A program made the position numbers and the translations under genes. The notes under the pieces were generated by a model. That model worked only from the letters and a program-made list of their open reading frames with translations, was not told the DNA's origin and ran no database searches. From Arion vulgaris (taxonomy: Eukaryota; Mollusca; Gastropoda; Stylommatophora; Arionidae), in contig CM036754.1 of assembly GCA_020796225.1 (NCBI GenBank), positions 13,469,867 to 13,533,866 of the forward strand: DNA of 64,000 nucleotides, written 5' to 3'. How positions within the stretch are numbered: the first letter of the stretch is position 1; every line of letters starts with the position of its first letter. Shown here piece by piece: positions 41,001 through 56,000 of this stretch.

Positions 41001-44000
41001 AAAACTCCTTAGTCTTACCGGGGATTGAACACAAGTCTCTGCATGAGAGTGTGCACTATAATCCATTCTGTCAGAAGCTCCACTAATATTTGTATCTAAG
41101 GAAAAGAAGTATGACCATGAATCATTCATAAAAATGTGTACTCTTGTGTAAATTATATTATTATTTTGTTAAATAACAGGTTTGTCTGGTCATTATTTTT
41201 CAGATCAAGGGAATGGAGTTTGCTGTCAGAGGCAGAAAAGAAAGAACTTGGACTTAACTTTGAGGATGATGGTGAATTTTGGTGAGTAAAACTTTTGAAA
41301 ATTACTTTAATAAAATCTTACAACTTTGCAGATAAGATAATGATAAAAATTAAATAAGATAATGCAGTTAACCTTTCTACCGAAGGTTTTTTGTCATGCA
41401 GAAGGAGGAGAGACTGGGGTGGAGGTATGGTTTTTGCCTCTCACTCAAAAAATACTCATTTTGCTTTCCATGAAGATAATGATTAGATGTTGAGAGGGAA
41501 GTAAATGAGGAGATGCTGAGAGTGAAGTGAATGAGATGTTGAGAGTGAAGTGAATGAGGAGATGTTGAGAGTGAAGTGAATGAGGAGATGTTGAGAGTGA
41601 AGCCCATAAGAAGATGCTGAGGGAAGCCTATACATGAAAATGGTTATCCCTCAGTGGAGAAAGTAACAGGTTTTATATTCTTGATAGAAAATAATATTTA
41701 GATTATAACACATGATTTAAGATGCAAACACGTCACCATGAACACAAAAAGAGCAATGTTCAACACAATCTTTCTCCCACATTATGTTACCAGTGCCAAA
41801 CCTGGACGCTGACAACAAACGATAGAAGAAAACTAGTCACAACAGAGATGAAGTGTCTACGCAGAATGCTGGGTGTAACAAGAAGAGACCGGTTGAGAAA
41901 TGAAGACATCAGGAAAAAGTGGGTACAACATCAGTACTAGACTTCATCAAGAAACAACAAATTAAATGGTTCGGTCACGTAAGCAGATTACCATCAGACA
42001 GTGCACCCCAAAGAGCAATGCTGCTCCGATACAATGGGTACAAAGCAAAAGGCCGGCCACGCAAAAGATGGACCTCAGAGATAACAGAGGCGACGAAAGA
42101 GACTATCTACGAAGCGCATACTAGGGCCCGTTTTAGAAATCTCTTCCTGACCTGACGCTGTGAGGCATACAGGATTCGAGAAAGAAAGAAAGAAAGACAC
42201 ATGATGGCAGCAAGCAACATTCTTGGAGAAAAATATAAGATGATTAGAATAAAGGTACTGGACAACTTATTATAATCACATGAAATAAAGCCAACCACTG
42301 AAAGAATTAAACAACATCAAGAACAAGAAGTGGTGAGACTTCATGTTCATCTAACAAGTCAGCATGGTAGATTAGTCAGCATTAATTTATCAAAGAGATT
42401 TTTTAATACAAGGATCTAAAGGTGAAGGATTAAGTTCATTGCAATGTCTTTTCCATATGGCACCAACCCTGTTGGTAGAAATGGCATGCCACCTGCTAAG
42501 AGAGTTGCACAAAGCACGAACTCTGTAGCTCTAGCAGCAATCCTAGGGATTTCATGAAAAAATTCCACATATGACTTGGTTCAGATTCAAACTTACAAAC
42601 TTCTGAATGACGGGCAACCACTTCACCTAGAGACCCACAAAGATTACTTATTACTTTACTATCAAATACTCTCAATAAATTTGTTGTAAATCCTCTCAGA
42701 GTTAGTTAGTTAGAAATATCAAGAAGAATTGTTAATGTTGAATTAAATAATTTAAAAATTAAACCATTTGTATTTGTAATCTATACATACCCCCGCCTCC
42801 CTGACACATTGTAGAGAATCTGTAAGTGTTATACTTTGTGGCATCTTCTTGGGAAAGCAACAAACTTACACCATCTTAATTGGTCTGAGGCAATCATAAG
42901 TTACTTCATAAGTTGCCCAAGTTTTTAGTATATGTTTATTATCCAAGTCTCCCCAGTTCTATCTCTGCCAAGTTGTTCTTGTTATACTTTTAATTTTGAT
43001 GCTTCCTCAATAGTTTTGAGCATTGAAATTTTGATGATGTCTTACAGAGGCTTCATAATTTTAACTGAGTATTCTCAGTTCTATATCTAGTAGAGCTGAA
43101 TTTTCCTCCACTACAAATGGCTGTCAGGTCTATCTAACATCAATTAGGTACAAGAGAAATACTTGAAAGTAGTAGCGGCTGAGATGATGTTGATCCCATC
43201 ATCTGTCAATGGTCAAAGAAAAATATGGACCCAATACTGCCTTCCCCAATGTATAATATTATATGAAAACAAGTTCTAAATAATTTTTACTACACCTGTA
43301 ACTTTAGTCAAAGTACATTCTCATGGTTTTTCTCTTTTTTAACAAATTATTCAGGATGTCTTTCCAAGATTTTACATCTAACTTTCACAAGCTGGAAATC
43401 TGCAACTTAGGTCCTGACTCCTTAGATGAAGAGGATCTTCAGAACAAGAAGAAATGGGAGACCTTCAAAGTGCATGAATCTTGGATCAGAAGAGTGAATG
43501 CAGGAGGATGTCGGAACTATTTGGGTAAGGACATATGCACATTTTTTTATCCAGACAAGTTGTTCTCTCTACAACAAAGATTGTACTTTCTCATGACTTT
43601 GCAGTTTCTATGTATATTTTATTGATACATGTCATGTCTCAAAGCTGTTGTTGTTGTTTTTATTTGCATTCGTTCTTATGAACCAAGTTAACCCCTCTTT
43701 GTCATCTCTGTGGTTTGTGCCAAAAACATAAGAATGTAGAGCTCTGTTAGGCTCCTGTGGCATTTAGGATAGACACATTCAAATTTTACAAATGGCAACT
43801 ATAATATTTTACAAACAGAAAAATCCCATTTTAAAGTATCAGCCTGGAGCTCTTCTGTAGCATAGTATCAAATCAAACTGGTCATAGGGAAGCCATCAGA
43901 GCAGACTCATATCACTAATGTCTCTGAGGTAAGAAGTAGGACAGATGTATTATTTGTGCTAAGATATCAAATCCTCTTTTCCTGGGAGAAAGAAAACTGA

Positions 44001-47000
44001 AAACATCCACCGCAACAAGCCTCTTCTAGGAGACAGAAGCATTCTAAGTAGTACATGAAGAATTTGTGAAAGTTGGACAATCATTGCAAATGGCGTGAGG
44101 TATTTTTTAAGATATTTCAAAGCTGATATACTAACTATTTCAGTATGCATTGCAATATGCGTGCGTCCTGGAGTAACAAAAATTACGGAGTGAAAGGGTT
44201 AAGATTGTGATGAATAGCTAAACGTATTATCTAAAAATGTCTCCATAAAAAGCATATCAAGTATATCAGTAAAACACTGATATGAGGAAAGTTCAAAGAA
44301 CTGCAAGGGCAGCAAGAATAATTAGTAAATAGATCTATGAAAGCAAGAAAAAGAAATACTGAAAAATCTCAAATATGGCATGGAAGAAAGTAAAAAATCT
44401 TGAAAAATGAAAAGAAATAATGATTGAAAACATTGAAGAGACATGATCTACTATGCTAGTTGGCTTGACACTAAATGTTGAATATAAAAGAATGCTAAAA
44501 TAATTTTACTTGCATTTTGGCGTCAATATTTTTTCATAATAAGTTGGTGTTTCATACCAATATGTTATCACAGTTGATTGGTTAGTTGATAATAATGTGT
44601 TATCCCAGTATTTAGTGTGGTTTTGTTGATACCAATACATTATTACAGTAAGTCGATTTCCTAGTTGCTAATCCCCAAAGGATTATGAGTATGCATTATT
44701 CTGTGTCTGTCAGACAGTTATACTTGTACATTCATCTCCTGAGTCTTATTACTGAAGCTTGTTTGAGCAGGAACGATTTCGACCATCTATTAAACCCAAG
44801 AAGGTTGCTTGAATCAATGGAATGGTGACACAGTAACATGGTCTTATCAGTCTTTTACTTCAGATGGAACTATGCCATGGTTATCTTACAACCTTGATGG
44901 CACGCTGAAAATAAATGGATTAATTTCCTCAGAGCAGTCTGGCATAAGTCTTCAACAAGCTTTACCATAATGTAGATTATATCAATCTTTGCTTTGCTAG
45001 AACATCTAGTTTTTTACCAGACTGTCTTGCAAGAAAGTGATGCAAGGTTTAGGCTAATGTATTTCATGACTCTGATGCACTAATCTTTCTGCATCTCTTA
45101 TTCGTTGTCAGCAAGTACTAGTTTGATTGAAATATCTTGCAGTACATTTCTATCTTCATTACCTTCTTCTACAGATACATTCTGGACAAATCCACAGTTC
45201 CGCATGACCTTAGTTGACCCAGATGATGATGATGATGATGACCTTTGCACTGCTCTAGTTGCCATTCTCCAGAAAGATAGACGAAAGAAGCGTAAAGAAG
45301 GTTTAGATTTCTTAACCATTGGTTATACAATCTATAAGGTAACTAATGTTGATGTTGAAACCAACAAAGACAAACTTGACAGTTACTGTAAAAGCTAGCA
45401 ACTAGTTTAGTTTACTTTACTTAAGTTTAGTCGTCAGATCATCATCACTGCTTCAGAGCCTTCAACCATAGATCATTGCCTTTAGTATTATACAAAACCT
45501 TCATTTCTTGTCTTTGTCCTAGAAATTAATGACTAAGGACAATTTCAAGTCAATACACTACTAGATTTGGACTCCACGTTAACTAGTTTTTCTCCTTCAA
45601 AACTCGCAGCTCACTATTTCTGTCCCTAGAGTGATTTCTATGTTAGCTCTGTATGACCCATTAATTTACAAAATCATGGTGGGTCTCAGTTAGCAATGTT
45701 GATAACGCACTTTGCTAGTAACAACGTGTTGTGAAAAATCCTTGGTTCGAGGCAAGTTTTGGTAAAAACTATCGGTGTGCACACAATACATGGTTGCACT
45801 ACAAGAAGCTCTGATCCTTTACTTGGGAATATCAAGTACCTCTGAAGTTGGAGTAAGGCTCGCCTTAATAATGTGAGAAACTAGTTTTACCTTGCACAAA
45901 AGCTTGTTAAAACGACTGCCAAAAAAACTTTTATCAAGCACAAAGGAACACAAAATGATGTATCTTTTGGTTGATAAAGATTTTTGTTCAAAACATCCAT
46001 TTAACCTGTTTCTCTGCATTGTAAAACTATGTTTTTTTTATGTCTTGATGTTTTATATTTGAAAATTCTATTACTGCAAATATTTGACAGTATTTGGTCT
46101 ATTTTTACAAATTAATAATCTGTTTAACATTTATTGATTAGTGGTCCAACCTCATAACACTATGGCAGATTCATGGCTCCCCGGTATCCTCCAGTAGATG
46201 CATTTAACTTGCAGTAAGTAGTAAGGTGCTGAATACTTTGCTCATGATTAAAATTTAATTTTTGTGTGACTGTTTTGTACAGATAGAGGATCCAAACTGT
46301 GGCCCATTGGATATGAAATTTTTCAAGTACAATGCATCTGTTGCCAAGTCCCCAACCTTTATCAACATGAGAGAAATCTGTGGAAGACACAAGCTGCCAC
46401 CTGGAACATATGCCATTGTTCCATCTACATTTGAGCCACACTACGAAGGAGAATTTTTACTAAGAATCTTTACAGAGAAAGTCAATGACTCAAGGTATGT
46501 GAATTATCTTGTTTGTTTTTTTCTTAAAGTTTTTTACTTATTTTGAAGGTATGCCTCATTCAGTCATATATAAAGGGGTTTTTGGGGGGTGTATATGTTT
46601 GAATATACTTGATTGCACCAATGTTTTGGTAGTGTCTGTGAGTGTTTAAACCATTTGCATTGCATTTCGAAGGTCATGGATTTGAATCCAGACCACTCCG
46701 CTTTGTTAATGAGGGAATTTTTACTGGAAACTCCTAAGATTGTTGCCAAAGTTCATGTTTTGTGTAATATTCACCCCCGGCGGCATGCCATTTCGGCAGA
46801 GATGGACCGAGCTCCATGGGAAACATCTGGTAGAACTAAGTCATGCTCATAGTTACAGCAAAGGAACAGCTGTCTTCCTTTACAGTTTTCCATATTGAGC
46901 TTGTAGTAAGGGCTCCTTTTTCTCCGCTTGTCTTGATCACTGAGCCAACATTGTATACCACAGCATCACCATCTTGTGTATGTTCATCCATGTCCATCAT

Positions 47001-50000
47001 TGCCTTGACCTTTGTATTTACTATAATAGAAACCTGTTCTGTGCAGCTTCTGTCAAGTGCAATGTGGATGAAATGGTAATGTTACTAATGTTACTATCCA
47101 CAGGCATTGGTACCCATTTGCTGCTAAGTTTAATATCTTTAAATCTAAATAACTGTTGGATAACATATTTGGCATGGCATATCCATTATTTACCTCTCTT
47201 CAGTCGATTCTCTTCAAGTGTAGCCAGCACATCATGTAGATTGCTGAATACCAGTCTTTGTCCTGAGCTAGTCACCTGCTCTGAATTACATTTAAATTTA
47301 CTACCCATGGTGAGGAAGTCTGGAAGGTATCTCATAGACTGCAGCACATTCTGCCCCCTCCTTTCCATAAAAGAAGACTGTTCCCAGACAATTCTACAGA
47401 CCACTTGTACCAAAAAGAGTGATAGGTCAGTGTAGAAGGCACTAAAGGGGCGTACCCAAACAAATGTTATTGAAATTGGATAACTGAATATGTTTGATAG
47501 ACACAACATGTTGTAGATAAACCACTATAAACTACAGAACAATATACCTACATTTTTTGGTTCAAATCACAAAGAGTGGTTAAAAATGGTTATTCTATAG
47601 TGAACGCTAACAAACAACCCCAACAACACATTCAATTAAAAAAATATTTAAAAAACAAATCGTTCGACCATATAACATGATTACCATCCAACACTACACC
47701 ACAACGAGCACTACTATTCAGATGCAATAGTTTCAAGGCAAAATATTGACCATGCAAACAATGAGCTGCAGAAATATCAGATTGTAAGAAACTCCATAAT
47801 ACAAGGCACACTCTAGGACACTTGCCAGAACTCTTTGCTTACCCAGTAACGCTTATAGACACACCAGAAATAGAGGAAGAAAGAGGAAGAAACCTCAAAT
47901 ATCTAGTCCTAGATGTTTGAAGAAGAGATAGCAAGATTCTTTTGATTTCTTTTCCTAACTTACCATGCCATATACCAAATTTGTTAGCTTGGTCAACTAG
48001 AGGTGCTTGAACATGGAAAAAATCTTTTGATTAGAAAGAAAAAGTTCTTCATTTGTCTACTCCATTACATGAAAACTATTATAGACATTTAAAGTCATAT
48101 TTTTCTTCCTACAGTGAGATCGATGAGAAGACAAGATTGGAGGAAGATACTGTAAGTTGTTTAGTCACATTTTCTTATAGCTATTTCACCAGTGAGTTTG
48201 TGTTCCCTTGATTTTATATACTATCTATAGTTCTTAGTAACCCTTTTTGTTTTACAAATATTTGTATAGTTCTTTTTTTCTAGTTGTTTATAGTTGTATT
48301 TACATATACAATTTATAGTTGTATTTACATATACAATTTATAGTTGTATTTACATATACAATTTTCAAGAAGGAAAAACAATATTCTTAAATGCACTTTG
48401 TATTCAATGTTCTCAGATACTAATGTCCCAGATATATATATGTTTTATCTAATCTAAGATTTCATCAAATTTATAAACAATAAATACTATTAGTTGATAT
48501 GTATCTACTTAGCTACTATGTAAAGTCCAACTTACTTTAGAATATTACATACATTACAACACTACATGTTGTACTAGTATATATAATTGTTATTGTTACT
48601 GGAAGAACAGCCATCATACCATTTTCTTATTGAAGCAATTTATTTCTTTTTAATGTTTTAATTATTCATTTGAGATATAAGTGTAAAGATAAATAGTGGA
48701 AATAAGGAAAATCTAAAAATTAATTGTAAGAGAATAATTGGTTGCCTGAGAAACATTGTAATTGTACATTAATGATCAGGCTTAAAAGTAACTTAAAGTG
48801 TGCGACTGAGAACAAGGTACATGATCAAATAACTTTATCACCAGTCAACAGAAAACTAGAATATTAATGTTTGTTATATAGGGAATTAAAGCCTCTTTAA
48901 CCAGAGGCATATCAATTTAAACCTAAGAACAAGTCTTTTTTTGGGGTTATATCTGAGCATGAAAGCCAACAAAATATAATAAAGACTTAACTTCTTGCAG
49001 AGAATCTGAATATTAACTTGATGATGGTGATGATAACATAAGGTATTAGTAGATATTTGTTGTTGTGTTTTGCACATAAAATAGTATGTGTGTTTGTTTT
49101 AAATGTATCTTTAAGTTTAGCATTCTGTTTTTTATTCTCTATTTTGTTTTAAAATTATTGTCACTTTTCCTCTTGATTGTTGTGTATATCTGTATTATTT
49201 AGTTCAAGAATTTGCCTGTTTCCCGGAAGCCAGCAGTAAGTTGTGCATTTTGCATGGTTCATTTCCCTTTATTTTTAAAATCCACTTGGTTTGTGTGTCA
49301 TATGATATATGCTCCAGTATACCATTTACTTTTTTTTTTTTTTAAACTTTGCTTTGTTTTGATGCATACTGACATATATATTTATGTTAGCAATATTATA
49401 GTCTTGCTCATTTCTTCCAGAAACACTTTGTTGCTTGCTTTGGAATTTCACCTTCTTCTTAGCATGTTTTTGCAGTCATATTTATTCCCTTAACAGACGG
49501 CTATGAAACGATCCTTCATGTTTTTAAAGCATAGAGGAAGTCACTATGGCAAAGTGGTTACGTTGTTTGCCTTGTATTCTAAAGGTTGCGGTTTTGAATT
49601 CAGACAGCATCATTCAGTTTACATGTACATTTTTTCTGGAGATTCCTAGAATTGTTGCTGGAGCAACAGAGTTTGCGCGTTGTGCAGCACTCTCGCTAGG
49701 CAGTGTGCCATTTTGACCAAAAGAGATGGAAACATATGAGGAAAGTCGATTTTGTTCAAATGACTCTTTATATTTTAAAAAAATTCTCAACATTAACATG
49801 AATTAATGAAGATATAATGACAATTTATTTAAGTAATTTTGTTTTATTGTTTAAGAATTTTTAAATGCAGTCATTTTTATATTCAGTATAGTCATCTTTC
49901 TGGGATGGATTAGCATATTGCATAAGCGTTTGCCTGTCAACTACTACACAAGATAGTTGTGGGTTCATTCCCACCCTAAATGTTCCACATGTGAGAAAAG

Positions 50001-53000
50001 GAATTGGCCCTCTTGCCTCCACATTATCCACATAAGTGCCTCCATTATATTTACAATGCTAAATGACAGAGACAATCATTGAATGCAAAAAAGTTGAAAA
50101 GTGATAAATTGCTTATTGACTCAATTGTGTGATTCAATGAATACCATAAAATTACAACACTGAAAAAAATAAAATACCTAATAGCCTGGAAAATTGGCAC
50201 AAGAATATCAACTATGAGGAAAGTAAAATTACCATTTTTGACAGTACTGTTTAGAATTGAAAAAAATCTCATTCCAAAAATAAAGCAGGATATGAAAAAT
50301 ATTACCGTCAAGAAATGATGAGGTAATTCTACTTTGCTTCAAAACAGTTCACAAAAAGTGAGAGACCACTGTTACACAGAATTTGAGATGGGCATCTCTA
50401 GTTGTCAGCTGTCCTTGTAGACTGACAAATATGACAGCAGAAAATGTAATTCAAAACAAGTCCCTGTAGGTAGGCCTCTAGAAATAATGTGACACACATC
50501 CATCATCTTCGAAGGAAAGCTGTATGGAACTGAAATACTGAAACAGATAGCAGACTATACCAGAGAATACAGAATCCCATTCTTTAAAAAAAAAAAAACT
50601 ATCGTTACTGGACAGGTGGGATGAGAGCCTGAGAAATTTAATGGCTGCATGGCTAGTGTAGTCGCTGCGAAGCTGTTCAGGTTAGGATATTTCATTTTTG
50701 CCCATAATGGAAAAAATCCTTGGCCTTACCGTGAATTGAACACTGGTCTCCTGCATCTAATCCATTTGACCAGATGCTCCTCCCAGTCTTAAATGAGTAA
50801 TAAGCATAGAAGAAAATTGCTTATAAATTATATAAATAATAATAAGTATACAGTTACTTAGGAGAGCTGCTGTAGCGTAGTTGTTAGTGAACTCGCTTCA
50901 CAAGGCTGGTGGTCTGGGTTCATCTCCCGCAATGCGCGGGGAATTTTTCCCTACCACGACGGCTCTCAGGTCGACCCAGCCTCAACCGGGTACCAGACAT
51001 GCTCTGAGAAGTAAAGGCGGCGGCGTGATGCTGACCACATCACCCATTGTGTGCCGACGGTCAATGAAAAATACAGGCCTAACAATGTATTGACCACGAG
51101 GTATGAAAGGGTTCCTTTACTTTTTTTTGTACTATACAGTTACTTAGAAATGGACCTTCAATAGCATGAAAAATGTTATACTTTAGTTGTAGCATCATGT
51201 CATACTTGGGATTTTTTTAAACTGTCATTAAAATATGAATTGTTTGACAAATATTGTATTAAATGTACTTACCCTGTCTTAACTTCTGAGAAGTTTGGAT
51301 AATGTCTGAACTACAAAGAAAGTGTAAACAGAACTTGTCAAGGAGAAAGAATCCATCACCAACAAGATGATATTTGGTTGCATGACATTGGGTACATCTG
51401 TACAGATTTGTAATGTGTAACTTTACTTTTGTGTCTGATTTTGTCTAGGCAAAATGAACCCTGATCCAATTTTTTTAGAACCGAATATTGTTATCAACAT
51501 GTAGTTACCTTAATATATTTGTATCTACTTGCAATTATCTGAATGATAATATCACATAGAATAGAACACAAATAGTGGATACAACCCAAAGCATGACAAC
51601 ATGAATATTTTAAAAAAGAAAAGCGCAGACCACAGTCTTCAGACTTAGAACAGGACACTGCGGTCTCAGAGCACACCTCCATAGAATGAATCTCATGGAC
51701 TTGGCTGCCCGCAGCTGTGGAACACCAAGCAGTCCCCAAAGCACATCAACCTTGGTTATTGGTTATTAAACTGATGTCATTGCACTCCGGGCAGACCCAT
51801 AGGTGCTCAGTCTCCCAACAGATATCGAAGAGTATGCATACTGATGGTTCCCGTGGCTCGCTGATTAAACACACCTCTCACTCTGCCTCTCAGGCATCCA
51901 GTTCAACTTTTACAATGGGTAACTCCAAACTGCCTAGATCGATTCAACATCGATTTTAGTGTCCTCATTCAACAGACAGTCGCGAAGAGACCAAAGAACA
52001 TCCGCTTATCGATCTTCAACTCCCAACAATCGATACTGTTGATGCAAGCCTGTCCACTCTCTCATTACCGTAAACACCCGTATGCACATCAACCCGAGCA
52101 GCGTGAGAATGGAAATTTGGCCACCAGAAACAATCCTTCAGAACAAACTATGGAGGGGCCAGTAAAGACATCATGCGCACCATCCTTGTTTATGACACAT
52201 ACCGGAATAGTTGCGTAGCAGAAGTTGAATGCAGAAGAAGGAGAAGATTAAATGAGCATTCAGAAATCTCAATTATAGTATTACTTGTGAATGTAGCAAA
52301 TAAACAAAGAATTAATTAATAGGAAATACATATTTTCTAAAAATGTTGAGAAAAGAAACAAAATATTTATGTTGCTTATTTGTATATTTTTTTTTTAAGT
52401 TAAAATGGTTTGTGTTGCTGAATGACCATCTTAGTACCCTGGCAGACCCATATTTGCTCAGTTCCATTCCCCAACATAGGTCAAAAATTATGCGTACTGA
52501 ATAGTTCCATGGTTAGCAAGCTGATTAAACACACCCTCTGTCCCCATGCATCCATTCTTGCTTGAAAAATGACAAAATAGTGATACTTTCTTTTGCCATT
52601 TCTGTAGATATTTTAAAAATTCCTGAAGTCAGTTAAATATCAACCTGGGTTATTTGTTGTATCAGCTTTTAAAAGTCTAAATAAAATATGGAACTGCAAG
52701 TTATACAATTTTAAAACTAAATTATGAATTTTCAATTCAAATGTTGTATCAATCTTAACATATGCCAGCGAGAGTTGGAAAATTACTAAAGATATAGAAA
52801 GTAAGTTGAACACATTTGAAGATAGATGTCTGCGAAACGTAATGAACATAACATTGAACCAATTTAGGAGAAATTATGAAATCAGAGAAATGTCTGGTCA
52901 AACACTAGTAACATCTGTTACTTTTAATGGTCAAAAAGGAGAAGATGAAGATATGTTGGTCACATGTTCAGAAGAAAGGATCAAAGAATATCAAAGCAGA

Positions 53001-56000
53001 CATTGAAGTGGGAGGCAAATGGATCAAGAAAGAGAGGATGCTCTAGGGAAACCCTGAAATGAATTTTACTCTGAGTGGCAAAAAATATAAGACTCAATTC
53101 CATGGAAGAGATTGAGCGAGTTGCCATTCTTGAGTTATATGGACAAAGTACTTGAAGGCCCTATGTAACGTATAACGGTACTAGAGGAATATATATAAAC
53201 AAGCTAGTAGGTTCCTGTAATATATTAACTTCTGTTTGAACTTGACGGTGAATGACAGTTGTAACAACATTCAACATTTACTGTCACTATTTAAGTGTGT
53301 ACTAACAAACACAGAAATGAATAATTGTTTGATTTGCTATTCTTGGCACGGGGCTATGGCGACGAGATTTCAGCTTATCAAGTGGCACCTGCATATAGTG
53401 CACCATCTCAGGTAGTGACTTATTTTACAATAGAAGTGCATTCATTGTTGACATGTGTGACTGTGTGAAGTGTGAAACTGTCTTAGCAGAAATCAAAGAA
53501 TTGTTTAAAATCTTAGAGAACTGTTTGAAAATGAATGACCTAACAAATTCATTAGCAAATATGTACATAATATAGTTTGCTGTGTATGTAATTTAGATAT
53601 TGCTGTTTGATTTTTTGATATAAAGAGAATGGTGTTGTTGTTTGTGTAAGTGTAAGATGGTTAAATAAAATATCTAGAAGTTAGGTTAGAATGTTCTTTT
53701 TTGGGTCCTAAGTATTTTTAAACAATTGATTTTGGTTGTTTGTATACAAGTTTAATACACGATTTAGTTGGTGTGATCTCAATTTAATAAAAGTATATTT
53801 GTGAATAAACATCCATGCATGTTCCATCAAAAGTGATGGTGATCATTCCGTACTTAAGATTTTTCGTTCATCAGCTTTCGAGGGAAAAATTGCTAGTCTT
53901 TATTTGTACTGCAATGACTTATAAGCTCATTTCAGCAAGGAAACGTTTTAGGCATTTTGAGCACAGAATTTATATCATGTCAGCTCGCTAAGTTTTTCTA
54001 GCTTGTCTCTTCTGTTCTCTCTCTCACGATCACCGCCTAGACCGATGTATCAGATTTCCCATAAATTATATTCATGTGGAAATCTGATTCATGCAGCCTT
54101 AGCATTGGTGTGTTTTACATCACATCTTCAGCACCATTTGGAGCTCTGGTGCTTATCCTTCAGCAATGTGTCCGGTTTCAGCTAGCGTTTAGCGGTTCGC
54201 TCGCCACTCTGTAGCCATCTAATGTTTTTACGGTGTGGGGCTAGCCCACGCCCAAACTCTTTGTCGCCTCTTACGACATGCGTGGCAGGTAACAGTTGTT
54301 CTATTCTTTTTACCCCAATTTGGGCCCAGGTAACCACTTGGGTGGCTTCTGTTCTGATACTATTTGTCCTTTAAGTTCCCATGCTGCTGCACCTTTATAC
54401 TGAAATACAAGCGTTTGCCTGTCAACTCGGACACAAGAGGGTTGTGGGTTCAATCCCACACTTGATGCACCACACATAAGGAAAGGAATTGGTCATCCTA
54501 CCTCCTGCACTCTAGGGTATAGAAATGTGAATGGAAGTGATTCATACCCTAAGGTCTGAAATATCTACGGAAAATGTTATATATAAGCCAAGTGAAACGA
54601 TCCTCTACAGAATCCTTCCAGGTGTCATGGTCAATGCTAAAGGTTTTTAGTGAAGTCTTGAGCATGTCCTTAAAGCACTTCTTTTGACCGACTGATAGCG
54701 GCTGCCTTTATGTATCTGCCACTAAAGTAGTATTTTAGGTGGTCGATGTTTTGATATGCAAACCACATAGCCTAACCATCATATTTGTGACTGCATAAGG
54801 ATGGTGTTGATGTTAGGGATGCCAATTATTTTCAGGACAATGGATTCTGGGATCTTGTCCTGCCTCTTAATGTTTATCTCCTTTCTGAGACATACTGTGT
54901 GAAAGAGGTATAGCTTCTTTGCATGTCATCTGTAAATAGTTCCAATCTGATGCTCTATACACCTTCAGTATTGTGTGTAAGCAGAGGCCACTAGAATGCC
55001 AGATGAAAATCTTGGAGATTCTGATGTTCACTTCCTTGTCAGTAGTGTTGTTTTGAGACAGCGTGCTGCAAAGGTATACCAATATATTCATAACTTTCAG
55101 TTACCTCTGAAATCACAGTAAGACTTGCCTAAATAGTGTGAAAAACTGTTGATACGGAAAGCAAGCCTTCACACAAAAATCGGTCAGAAGTGACATATTA
55201 TTAGGTGCTCTGACTTCATCTGAATTAATAGCAGGTGAACAATTTTAAAAAATAACTTTCAGTTTTACGCCATTTAGTTTGATAGTTGGCTCTTGAAAAT
55301 GTTTGCCAGGTGCTAGTGTGTAGATAATTACTGATGTCTTTGTTGTGATGGCAATCCCAAAGTTTGAACAGGCCTCAGAAAATCTATTGAGCCCCTTTTA
55401 AAAGCTAATAATAGGATAATTAACAACATAAGCATGGAAAATAAAAAATTATAGATGGAAAAGAGACTATCAAGGGCATAGAATAGTGAAAACTGATCTA
55501 TCATGACTGCAGCACATGCCAATAATGGTTTCAATAAATTAGAAGAGTCAACTACTAAGATCTACATATCAAGATCCTGAATAGTCATATCTAACCAACA
55601 TATAGCCAGAGCATACTACACTTTAACCAGGGTATGCATATGTTATTGGGATCTGTTCTTTCTATGTTTTACTTGTTTTGTGTTGTTTGGCTAATTCTGA
55701 TCCATGCTGCTCTGTTTCTTTAGGCCAAAAATGCCCCACAGAAACAAAGAGTAAGTTGTATCTGACTAAATAATCTTTATGAGACAAAATTGTGATCTTC
55801 TAACAAGTTAACATACATGTTCCCCATTGTCCAACTGGTGTTTCAAGATATGGTAACAGTGTGTATTTGTTTTTGGTAATCAAATTAATTCAATATGTTT
55901 ATAATACTTATATATTAATTTATATGCATGTGTATTTCTGCTTATCTAAATATGTTTAGTTTATATTTTATTACAGCAAGCTGTACTTTTGTTTATAGTC

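Noticed and set aside
46262..46546. Separate small gene at calpain exon 11
   Set aside because: The open frame is simply exon 11 read into its flanking introns.
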